From assembly GCA_045539925.1 (NCBI GenBank), contig JAZQGH010000113.1, forward strand, positions 1 through 32,304: a stretch of DNA of 32,304 nucleotides, in the 5' to 3' direction. Under the pieces are notes generated by a model, which saw only the letters and a program-made list of their open reading frames with translations, ran no database searches and was not told where the DNA came from. Position numbers and translations under genes: made by a program. The stretch is from SFWF01 sp045539925 (lineage in GTDB: Bacteria > Bacillota > Clostridia > Oscillospirales > Acutalibacteraceae). Positions 1 through 5,508 of this stretch are shown here, in pieces (the stretch's first letter is position 1; the number at the start of each line of letters is the position of its first letter).

Positions 1-172
1 CTATGTAGGGATTTTCCTTTGTACCTGCGCCGTCCTTAAACTCGGTAGCAGCGGTACCGTCCCAAGGCTCCTCACCGCCCGTATTGTCGGCAAAGATTGC
101 CAGACCCGAGAAGGTGGAAAGCAACATTGAGACGGAGAGCAACACTGACAAAAGTCGGTTAAGTTTGGTCAT
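1..172 (-). CDS. Secreted surface protein, N-terminal fragment (partial)
   Basis: The minus strand opens at 172 with ATG and stays open to the window edge, so only about 57 residues are visible. The N-terminus has a basic MTKLNR segment, a hydrophobic Leu/Ser core and a likely signal-peptidase site after GLAIFA, which marks a Sec-exported protein. The mature part is acidic and ends in GTKENPYI. In my experience this phrase opens the repeat region of many Gram-positive surface proteins (a 'G-x-x-x-NPYL/I-I' lead-in to GLUG-like or similar repeats), but the repeats themselves lie outside the window. An AAGGGTG ribosome site precedes the ATG and a good promoter lies at 213-241. The function cannot be named. 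Confidence 0.75.
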   Translation of the reverse strand, partial: MTKLNRLLSVLLSVSMLLSTFSGLAIFADNTGGEEPWDGTAATEFKDGAGTKENPYI

Positions 173-212
173 TTTGATAATCACCCTTTTTAGTTCATAT
201 AATAACATAAAT

Positions 213-241
213 ATTATAATATATATTCTGAAAATGTTCAA
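213..241 (-). promoter_or_regulatory. Sigma-A promoter for the secreted protein at 172
   Basis: Read on the minus strand, TTGAAC (236-241) and TATAAT (213-218) are separated by exactly 17 nt. The predicted start is about 30 nt upstream of the ATG at 172. Confidence 0.65.
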
Positions 242-417
242 TTAGATTATGTTACAAAATTATCTAAAGGAGTTTGATGATTTTGTATATCAAACTAGGA
301 GGTTGCGGTTCGTAGTTAAACATTAAATTAAACTTTATTTTGAGCAACTTGGGTGTGAAGAAATTGTTTTACAAGGTTAATTTTGTTTGAGAGTATTTGT
401 AGCTACTGATTCTTAGT

Positions 418-676
418 ATGCCTAAGGGACTTACAGCCGCTACAAGTATGGACGCGCTTAACCACGCTATTGAGGTCAATGAGGCAAAAGGCCGCTATCG
501 ACGCAGTTAAGCAGCTTTCTACCGTTGTTGGTATTCCTGCTGACCTTAAGGAGATTGTTAAGGTAGAGGACCTCGACTTCCTCGCACAGTCGGCATTCGA
601 CGATGCTTGTCGTCCCAGTAACTCGAGAGATACAAGCAAGGAAGAAATTATAGAGCTTTACAAATCTCTTATGTAA
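418..676 (+). pseudogene. Decayed iron-containing alcohol dehydrogenase (FucO-like) remnant
   Basis: Two pieces of a group III iron-dependent alcohol dehydrogenase lie side by side in different frames. From 418 the sequence reads MPKGLTAATSMDALNHAIE, the conserved mid-protein motif of FucO/propanediol-oxidoreductase-type enzymes. From about 470, one frame over, it reads KAAIDAVKQLSTVVGIP and then DDACRPSNSRDTSKEEIIE, the typical C-terminal end of the same family, stopping at 676. In intact family members about 120 residues, including the iron-binding histidines, lie between these motifs. This copy therefore has a large internal deletion plus a frameshift at the joint, and no N-terminal cofactor domain is recognisable upstream. 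It cannot be an active enzyme. The frame from 470 could in principle still be translated, but I see no good ribosome site. Confidence 0.8.
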
Positions 677-691
677 CACTAATAAACAACG

Positions 692-723
692 CAAAACCCG
701 AACGGGTATCAGTTCGGGTTTTG
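692..723. terminator. Bidirectional hairpin terminator
   Basis: A 12-bp perfect stem (CAAAACCCGAAC / GTTCGGGTTTTG) with an 8-nt loop lies between the alcohol-dehydrogenase remnant and the end of the gatD-like gene. A/T tracts flank both sides, so it could end transcription of the leftward murT-gatD operon as well as of the old rightward gene. Confidence 0.7.
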
Positions 724-759
724 TGTTATAGAGCTTTTCACGGTTGCCTTTGTAAGTTT

Positions 760-1461
760 TTACATTCTTTCATTTAGTTTTTTAAGCGTTATTTCAAAAC
801 CTGATTTTTCACAGAAGAAGGCTTCATCATTTAAATCCTCCCCTAACGCAAGTTTAGCTATATATTTAAGAAAATGGGGGTTTTTCACAAGAATGGGCCC
901 TGTAAGGTGGGTTCCGAAAAAGTTTTTCGCGCGAACACCCTCAAAGCTATCGTTTTCAGAGTTTCCAAGCCCCATCTGAACCGAAAACAGAGGCTCAGCC
1001 ACACCGTTTACGACTGAACATTTATTGATAAAACCTACAAGAGGGGTATCCAAAGCTTCAAAGGATAAAACCGCATCAGAGGTGGTGCGGGTTTTGTTCT
1101 GCTCGGCAGTAGTAAAGGCAAAGATACCAAGTCCATCATAATCTCCTAAAAAGCTATTGATTTTTTCGCCAAGCATTTCAAATGCATTACCAGTGAATAG
1201 GGCGGTTTTACCGCTTTCAATATAGTTTTTTAGTGATTCCTTATGTTCTACGAGATGAGAAAGGGCAACCTTTTGATTTTCTTCACTGCCTGAGCCAACA
1301 TAGACAAAATCGTAAATCGAAAAATCTATTTCATCACCGAGTGACTTTTTATCCAAAGTGTATTCTACACCGTTTGTCTCGAAAATTCTGCAAAGGGCGG
1401 AAATGTTTGCATAATCACCGTACAGATTCATTAAATCGTGATAAAGATGAAGAAGCTTCAT
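760..1461 (-). CDS. GatD-like glutamine amidotransferase-fold protein paired with MurT (catalytic residues missing)
   Basis: The 233-residue product has the CobB/CobQ-type class I amidotransferase fold of GatD. GatD is the glutaminase subunit that feeds ammonia to MurT for amidation of the lipid II stem-peptide glutamate. The N-terminal LHLYHDLMNLYGDYANI block and the late FFGTHLTGPILVKNPHF block are recognisable family signatures, and the gene starts 1 nt after murT ends. The nucleophile elbow, however, reads FTGNAFEMLG (residues 89-98), where active GatD has a Cys in a C-G-G-[YF]-Q-L-L-G motif. That Cys position is Gly91. The downstream GTYLHGP motif reads GTHLTGP, so the usual His position is Thr187, with a His two residues earlier. 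Family membership is fairly sure. Glutaminase activity is doubtful, and it may be a structural partner or use another ammonia source. Confidence 0.8.
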   Translation of the reverse strand: MKLLHLYHDLMNLYGDYANISALCRIFETNGVEYTLDKKSLGDEIDFSIYDFVYVGSGSEENQKVALSHLVEHKESLKNYIESGKTALFTGNAFEMLGEKINSFLGDYDGLGIFAFTTAEQNKTRTTSDAVLSFEALDTPLVGFINKCSVVNGVAEPLFSVQMGLGNSENDSFEGVRAKNFFGTHLTGPILVKNPHFLKYIAKLALGEDLNDEAFFCEKSGFEITLKKLNERM

Positions 1462-1462
1462 A

Positions 1463-2788
1463 TCAGTCCACCGTTACCCTTTCTAAGAATTTTCCCTTAT
1501 CGGAGAAGCAGGTTATAACATAAATTTTTTCCTTGCTGTCACTATTCAGCAGCTCTACACCCTCAGCAATGCTTTCGGTAACTTTAATTTTAGAACTGTC
1601 TATATCGGTATAGGAAAATCTTGCGGCAAGGTCGTTTGCATAGGCACCTGAAAGGATTATATTTTTAACATTTTCGGTATCGAGAATATGAAAATCAATA
1701 TCGTAAAGCCATGAAACATCGCTTGTAAAATATTTTCTGCTTACTGCATCGACGATTATCATCACATCTGAACCGTCGTTATCTGCTGCTGCAACCTTAA
1801 GAGAAAGGTCATAAGAAATGCTGTTTTCGTGCTTTGCAACAAGGAATGTACCCTTTCGGCTACCAAGGGTGAAGGTCATAACACGTCCGTTTTTAAGGGT
1901 GTAATTATTTATGGCCAAAACAATATTTTCTCCGCTTATTCCCATAACCGATGCTACCGAATATGCCGCAAGAAGGTTATATATATTGTAAAGGGATTTA
2001 AGCGCAAGGTCTATTCTATGTTTTTGGTCTATAACAATATAGCCGTCATTAAGGTCGGCAGAGGTTACGGTGAAATCGGTGTTCTGACGTTTATAGTCAC
2101 ATGATGTGCAGGAATAATGTCCGATATGGTTATAGTGATATGTGGAATACTCCATCGGTGAGTGGCAGACAGGACAGTAAACACCGTCATTATAGACGCC
2201 TTTAAATTCCTCGCTATCAACCGACAGCTTGTCCGCACCAAACCAAAGGGTATTTTCTCTCTCCTTTCCAAAGAGGGAGACAAGCGGATCATCAGCGTTA
2301 AGTATAAGCTGAGTTTCTTCGTGCACAGATTCTTTAATGGCACCGTACACCCACATAGGATGTCCGTTTCGTGTAAGCTGGTCGCGGTAGAGGTTGGTTA
2401 TTACATAGTGGGTGGGAGCAAAATACTTAAAGGTATATTTTGCGTATCGCTCGTCGCTTTCGATAAGCAGTACATCTCCCTTAACCTTACCGAAAAGGGT
2501 AGCGTTTGACAGAATAAAGGTGGTAACTCCCTCTATCTGATTAGAGCCCTCTGCATTGTATATTACCTGAATACCGTTTGTTTTGAGGATATGAGCAATC
2601 ATCTCAACGGTGGAGGTTTTTCCGTTGCTTCCCGTTACTGCGACTATTTTTTCGGGCAGTTTAACGCGGGACAGCACATCGGGGCAGACCCTGAGAGCAT
2701 ATTTACCCGGAAGGCTACTTCCTTTTCCTATGGCTTTACCCACAATGCGGAGTATTTTACAGATTATAATTGCAAGAAGTTTTCGCAT
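1463..2788 (-). CDS. murT: MurT-type Mur ligase (lipid II isoglutaminyl synthase subunit)
   Basis: This 441-residue cytoplasmic protein is a Mur-ligase-family ATPase that, in characterised systems, amidates the alpha-carboxyl of D-Glu in lipid II. Visible features are the ATP loop GSNGKTST (residues 53-60), the central-domain segment VLLIESDERYAKY, and a four-Cys zinc ribbon typical of MurT (C205/C208 and C227/C230). A DUF1727-type C-terminal domain contains SDVSWLYDIDF, which carries the Asp that completes the catalytic triad with GatD. The usual KNP motif of DUF1727 is not evident, so the C-terminal domain is divergent. The ATG at 2788 follows GGGAGG. The gene probably lies in one transcript with the methyltransferase upstream and the gatD-like gene directly downstream. 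Confidence 0.87.
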   Translation of the reverse strand: MRKLLAIIICKILRIVGKAIGKGSSLPGKYALRVCPDVLSRVKLPEKIVAVTGSNGKTSTVEMIAHILKTNGIQVIYNAEGSNQIEGVTTFILSNATLFGKVKGDVLLIESDERYAKYTFKYFAPTHYVITNLYRDQLTRNGHPMWVYGAIKESVHEETQLILNADDPLVSLFGKERENTLWFGADKLSVDSEEFKGVYNDGVYCPVCHSPMEYSTYHYNHIGHYSCTSCDYKRQNTDFTVTSADLNDGYIVIDQKHRIDLALKSLYNIYNLLAAYSVASVMGISGENIVLAINNYTLKNGRVMTFTLGSRKGTFLVAKHENSISYDLSLKVAAADNDGSDVMIIVDAVSRKYFTSDVSWLYDIDFHILDTENVKNIILSGAYANDLAARFSYTDIDSSKIKVTESIAEGVELLNSDSKEKIYVITCFSDKGKFLERVTVD

Positions 2789-2847
2789 ATTAAACTATCC
2801 TCCCTGTTTTTTTGCTGATGATATACAAAAGCAGATTGCCCCTCGCG

Positions 2848-3444
2848 TTAGTTTTCCCTTTTTAAAACGCCCGAAACCTGATACATACGGTCGTCTGAAA
2901 TTACGGTTTTGACGGTGAGATAGGGCTCGAAAAGTTTTTTTAGCTCCTCGGCTGACATAAGACCGACAGAAACTACTGATGCCGCACCCTTGTGGTGACC
3001 GTCAATGGTTTCTCGGCTCGCACCATGGGCAACGGTAAGTCTGCCGCCGTCTTTAAGCATTAAAGACAGCACTTTTATTAGTTTTTCGGGGTCGGGAAAA
3101 TGGGGAAATGCGTTATAGACAACTATTACATCGAATTTTTTGCCGAAAGATATTTCTTCCACATCACCGCAAAGTATCTCCACTCTGCTTTCATCCTTAA
3201 ACTTGTCCCCTGCTATCCTTGCCATTTTTGGGGAAATATCGATGCCTGTCACCGAGTTTACGCCACGACCGAGATAGTAAGGAATCATCACTCCCGTTCC
3301 GCAGGCAACATCTAAAACATCTGTGTTTTCAGTAACCTTGGCATTATTGAGAATTATATTTATTATTTCGTCGTTTTTTATCATTTCGGCGTCCCAGTCT
3401 AGTGCGCATTTGTCAAAAAATTCGATTATATCCTTTTTATACAA
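2848..3444 (-). CDS. Class I SAM-dependent methyltransferase
   Basis: This 198-residue Rossmann-type methyltransferase has motif I VLDVACGTG (residues 43-51), the acidic end of strand beta-2 in GIDIS (67-71), a motif II-like DVIVVYNAFPHFPDPEKL and a post-motif GGRLTVAH. It belongs to the broad Methyltransf_11/25 group. The substrate cannot be read from sequence; a small molecule is more likely than RNA because no RNA-binding domain is present. The start is a TTG at 3444, about 9 nt after GGAGTG; no ATG precedes the conserved region. A 60-nt gap separates it from murT on the same strand, so cotranscription is likely, though nothing shows a link to cell-wall amidation. Confidence 0.82.
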   Translation of the reverse strand: MYKKDIIEFFDKCALDWDAEMIKNDEIINIILNNAKVTENTDVLDVACGTGVMIPYYLGRGVNSVTGIDISPKMARIAGDKFKDESRVEILCGDVEEISFGKKFDVIVVYNAFPHFPDPEKLIKVLSLMLKDGGRLTVAHGASRETIDGHHKGAASVVSVGLMSAEELKKLFEPYLTVKTVISDDRMYQVSGVLKREN

Positions 3445-3468
3445 GCTAAAATCACTCCATTTAATTTT

Positions 3469-3498
3469 AGTATATCACACTATCCTGCAAAAAGGCAA
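3469..3498 (-). promoter_or_regulatory. Probable promoter for methyltransferase-murT-gatD
   Basis: On the minus strand TTGCCT (3493-3498) and TATACT (3469-3474) are 18 nt apart, just upstream of the TTG start at 3444. No other strong promoter is seen before murT. Confidence 0.5.
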
Positions 3499-3503
3499 GA
3501 ATT

Positions 3504-3543
3504 AAAGGAAATCGGTCGATTATTCTGTCGACCGATTTCCTTT
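3504..3543 (-). terminator. Rho-independent terminator after the ECF S component
   Basis: A 16-bp perfect stem (3504-3519 with 3528-3543) and 8-nt loop begin 5 nt after the stop codon of the gene ending at 3548. A T-rich stretch follows in the leftward direction. Confidence 0.8.
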
Positions 3544-3547
3544 TGGT

Positions 3548-4087
3548 TTAATCTTTTAAATTAAGCACTTTTGGGTTGTCAAGAAGCATAACAAGTATTG
3601 GAATAAGTACAATCTGAAGGATAATACCAGGGATTGCGTTTATAAAAGCTCCTGCAAGGAAGGCTGAAAAAGTAAAACTACCACCGCTTGCACCCATACA
3701 TACAAACATCACAGCGCCCCAAACAAGTCTGCCGATAAGCATTGCTGTGAGTAAAGAGCAGTAAATATACGGCTTTTTTCGAGGAAGTTTTTTGTGCATA
3801 AGTCCTGCAATCGCACCGTAAACAGCAAGTTCAAACGCCATACAAACAGCCGTTGGGAAAAGAGGCGGCATACCGAGGGTGAGAGAACGAAACAGCGGCA
3901 CAGTAAATCCAACCGCAAGTCCCCAAGGCCAACCGCAGACAAATCCGCAAAGCAACACCGGTATATGCAACGGACAGAGCATTGAACCTATTTCGGGTAT
4001 TTGACCTGTCAGAAAAGGCATTATGTAAGCCAGTGCAAAAAACAAGGCGGAGAGAATCATTTTTAGTAAACTGTTGCTTTTCTTCAT
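3548..4087 (-). CDS. ECF transporter S component (vitamin uptake subunit)
   Basis: The 179-residue, strongly hydrophobic protein has about six membrane segments. It shows the S-component layout of energy-coupling-factor importers: an N-terminal MKKSNSLLKMILSALFFALAY helix with small residues for T-subunit contact, then HIPVLLCGFVCGWPWGLAVG and a PPLFPTAVCMAFELAVYG segment. S components bind a vitamin or metal and dock on a shared EcfA/A'/T module, which is not in this window. The segment order recalls PanT-like (pantothenate) members, but I cannot assign the substrate. The ATG at 4087 follows AAGGAAC by 7 nt; a longer frame up to 4144 would overlap the -10 box at 4131-4136 and is rejected. 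Confidence 0.82.
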   Translation of the reverse strand: MKKSNSLLKMILSALFFALAYIMPFLTGQIPEIGSMLCPLHIPVLLCGFVCGWPWGLAVGFTVPLFRSLTLGMPPLFPTAVCMAFELAVYGAIAGLMHKKLPRKKPYIYCSLLTAMLIGRLVWGAVMFVCMGASGGSFTFSAFLAGAFINAIPGIILQIVLIPILVMLLDNPKVLNLKD

Positions 4088-4130
4088 GATAAGTTCCTTT
4101 TGAATTTTTGTTTTTATATGAACTGTTTGT

Positions 4131-4159
4131 ATTTTAGCACCCAAAAATTCTTTTTACAA
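4131..4159 (-). promoter_or_regulatory. Promoter for the ECF S component
   Basis: Minus-strand TTGTAA (4154-4159) and TAAAAT (4131-4136) are spaced by 17 nt. A short CCCC-ATA-GGGG dyad sits directly upstream at 4161-4171 and could be an operator. I found no match to known vitamin riboswitches in the short leader. Confidence 0.5.
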
Positions 4160-4222
4160 GCCCCATAGGGGGATATTTTATGAAAAATGCAGAGGTTTTC
4201 TTGCTTCACTTTTTAAAGTGAC

Positions 4223-4251
4223 TTTACTTTTCGGATTTAATGTGATAGAAT
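4223..4251 (+). promoter_or_regulatory. Promoter of the structured RNA
   Basis: TTTACT (4223-4228) and TAGAAT (4246-4251) are 17 nt apart. The predicted start, about 4258, coincides with the first base of the long hairpin that begins at 4259. The spacer and -10 closely match the promoter of the metal exporter at 24019-24047. Confidence 0.6.
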
Positions 4252-4257
4252 AACAGC

Positions 4258-4428
4258 ATACCACACTACATTTCAATAATCGATAAGTCTTTATATCCAC
4301 TTTGGGAGATACTACCTTGGTAAAAGGTGTTATCTCTTTTCTCCCTTTGTGGATAATTTATCGGTGTAGTGTGGTAGCGAAACCGAGGGAAACACTTTTT
4401 CGGCACATCCTTCGGGGTGTGCTTTTTT
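4258..4428 (+). ncRNA. Long imperfect-hairpin RNA with its own terminator (unidentified sRNA or leader)
   Basis: A promoter, an approximately 118-nt imperfect hairpin and an intrinsic terminator follow one another without a gene. The arms pair as TACCACACTACA (4259-4270) with 4365-4376, CGATAA (4281-4286) with 4358-4363, TATCCAC (4294-4300) with 4349-4355, and GGGAGA (4304-4309) with 4340-4345. Asymmetric internal loops separate the helices, and an alternative inner pairing GAGATA/TATCTC is possible. The RNA ends in the terminator at 4403-4428, and a ribosome site for the 4448 ORF starts about 6 nt later. The order hairpin, terminator, ribosome site fits either a stand-alone small RNA of about 170 nt or an attenuated leader. 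Overall shape resembles 6S RNA loosely, but I do not see a confident match to any known family. Its symmetric arms could also mean a MITE-like repeat. Confidence 0.5.
4403..4428 (+). terminator. UUCG-tetraloop intrinsic terminator
   Basis: GCACATCC (4403-4410), loop TTCG, GGGTGTGC (4415-4422), then six T residues. The 8-bp stem closed by C(UUCG)G is very stable and forms a textbook Rho-independent terminator. Confidence 0.9.
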
Positions 4429-4447
4429 ATTGTGAGGTAAAAAAGAT

Positions 4448-4660
4448 ATGAGTAAAAAGCAAATAATTGACGTAACAGGCACACCATTAACACCATCAAG
4501 ACAAGGTCGCAAATGTCTGGGAAATGGTGAGTATCCAGAATATGAATGTTGTTGTGATGAGTGCGATTATTATTTGTATTGTTTTCCGCAGTATGATTGG
4601 CGGTTAAAAAGAAACAAGCTCAAAAAGTGGATTAAAAAACTGTTCAAAATAGATTATTGA
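4448..4660 (+). CDS. Small Cys-rich hypothetical protein
   Basis: This 70-residue protein has a ribosome site (GTGAGGT) about 9 nt before its ATG. It contains one Cys near residue 23 and a cluster ECCCDECDYYLYC (about residues 33-45), giving six Cys in a short span, followed by a Lys-rich amphipathic tail (KRNKLKKWIKKLFK). No signal peptide or membrane helix is evident. The Cys cluster suggests metal or zinc binding; the basic end could contact nucleic acid or membrane. I do not recognise the family. It lies just after the structured RNA and its terminator, on the strand opposite to the surrounding genes, and its sequence is more AT-rich than theirs. Confidence 0.6.
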   Translation: MSKKQIIDVTGTPLTPSRQGRKCLGNGEYPEYECCCDECDYYLYCFPQYDWRLKRNKLKKWIKKLFKIDY

Positions 4661-4687
4661 CTTTTTTCTAAACAATATCAAAGTGGC

Positions 4688-4716
4688 TTGATGTATTCAA
4701 TGCCGTATGTTATAAT
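4688..4716 (+). promoter_or_regulatory. Sigma-A promoter for the TM2-domain gene
   Basis: TTGATG (4688-4693), 17 nt, TATAAT (4711-4716), about 30 nt before the ATG at 4746. Confidence 0.75.
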
Positions 4717-4745
4717 GATAAAAAATTTATGAGGGGAAAGTTAAT

Positions 4746-5393
4746 ATGCCTTGGGTTGATTTTGCAATATGTTTCTTATTGGGTTATTTTGGTGTTCATA
4801 AGTTTATGGAAAAGAAAAACGGTATGGGTGTTCTCTATCTCTGTACTGTTGGTCTATTTGGTGTTGGTTGGATGTATGATTGTGTTGTATATTTTATCAA
4901 TGCCCTTAAAGGTAAACGTTCAATCGGCAGAAAAGCAGGTGTCAACGATAGAACATTAGCGGATGATGAACCGCTCCCAGTGGTTGATAACTCAAATGCT
5001 TTACTGTCAGCAGGTGAAATTTGCCACTATTATGCACAGGCAACCCACGTAAAAACAAAAAATGTTGTTGTTGGTTATACTGGCGGTAGTCGTGGTGTAA
5101 ACATTAGAGTTATGAAAGGTATGTCCTATCGTGTCGGTGCTGCTAAATCTCAACCCATTAGAGATAATGTTCAAGAGAAAACTCCTGGTATGCTTACCAT
5201 AACAAATAAAAGAATTATATTCTCTGGCAGTAAAGGTGCATTTGATAAAAAGATAACATCACTTTCATCACTTACACCTCATAGTGATGGTGTTTCGTTC
5301 CAGTTTGGCGATAAACAATATCCGCTTATGTTAAGCGAACCTACATATGTTTATCAAATTATTGCAAGGATTATAAATTCAATAGAAGAATAA
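4746..5393 (+). CDS. TM2-domain membrane protein with C-terminal PH-like domain
   Basis: The N-terminal 55 residues form a TM2 domain: two membrane helices joined by a short turn, with a GYFGVHKFMEKK motif and the typical W-x-x-D pair in GWMYDCVVYF. After a polar linker, residues from about 90 to 212 form a soluble region. Its last part (GMLTITNKRIIFSG, then ITSLSSLTPHSDGVSFQFG) has the strand pattern of bacterial PH-like/GRAM-type domains, where 'L-x-x-T-x-x-R-[IV]-x-F' is a hallmark. Such proteins are usually membrane-anchored and of unknown role. GAGGGG precedes the ATG and the gene has its own promoter and terminator, so it is a single-gene unit. Composition is AT-rich compared with neighbours and orientation is opposite to them, which suggests acquisition as part of an insert. 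Confidence 0.75.
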   Translation: MPWVDFAICFLLGYFGVHKFMEKKNGMGVLYLCTVGLFGVGWMYDCVVYFINALKGKRSIGRKAGVNDRTLADDEPLPVVDNSNALLSAGEICHYYAQATHVKTKNVVVGYTGGSRGVNIRVMKGMSYRVGAAKSQPIRDNVQEKTPGMLTITNKRIIFSGSKGAFDKKITSLSSLTPHSDGVSFQFGDKQYPLMLSEPTYVYQIIARIINSIEE

Positions 5394-5395
5394 CA

Positions 5396-5425
5396 AAAAG
5401 CGGAGCGATTTGCTCCGCTTTTATT
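5396..5425. terminator. Shared hairpin terminator
   Basis: An 11-bp perfect stem AAAAGCGGAGC / GCTCCGCTTTT (5396-5406 with 5412-5422) with A- and T-tracts on both sides can stop the TM2 gene (rightward) and rlmD (leftward). Confidence 0.8.
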
Positions 5426-5508
5426 CGTTCTGTATCTCGTTTTAAGGGGCGATTTGGTCTTTCTATGAATTACACAACCGAACCGCTTAAAAGCGATTCT
5501 GGGCCAAT

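Noticed and set aside
277..315. 12-codon frame MILYIKLGGCGS after an AAAGGAG site
   Set aside because: Too short and without family resemblance; it could be a leader peptide or the degraded start of the dehydrogenase relic, but nothing supports either.
4088..4200. A riboswitch in front of the ECF S component
   Set aside because: The leader after the predicted start is only about 40 nt and shows no TPP, FMN, THF, preQ1 or cobalamin motif.
4258..4428. Calling the hairpin RNA a 6S RNA or a specific riboswitch
   Set aside because: The shape is only loosely similar to 6S RNA and no conserved riboswitch core could be recognised by eye; left unnamed.
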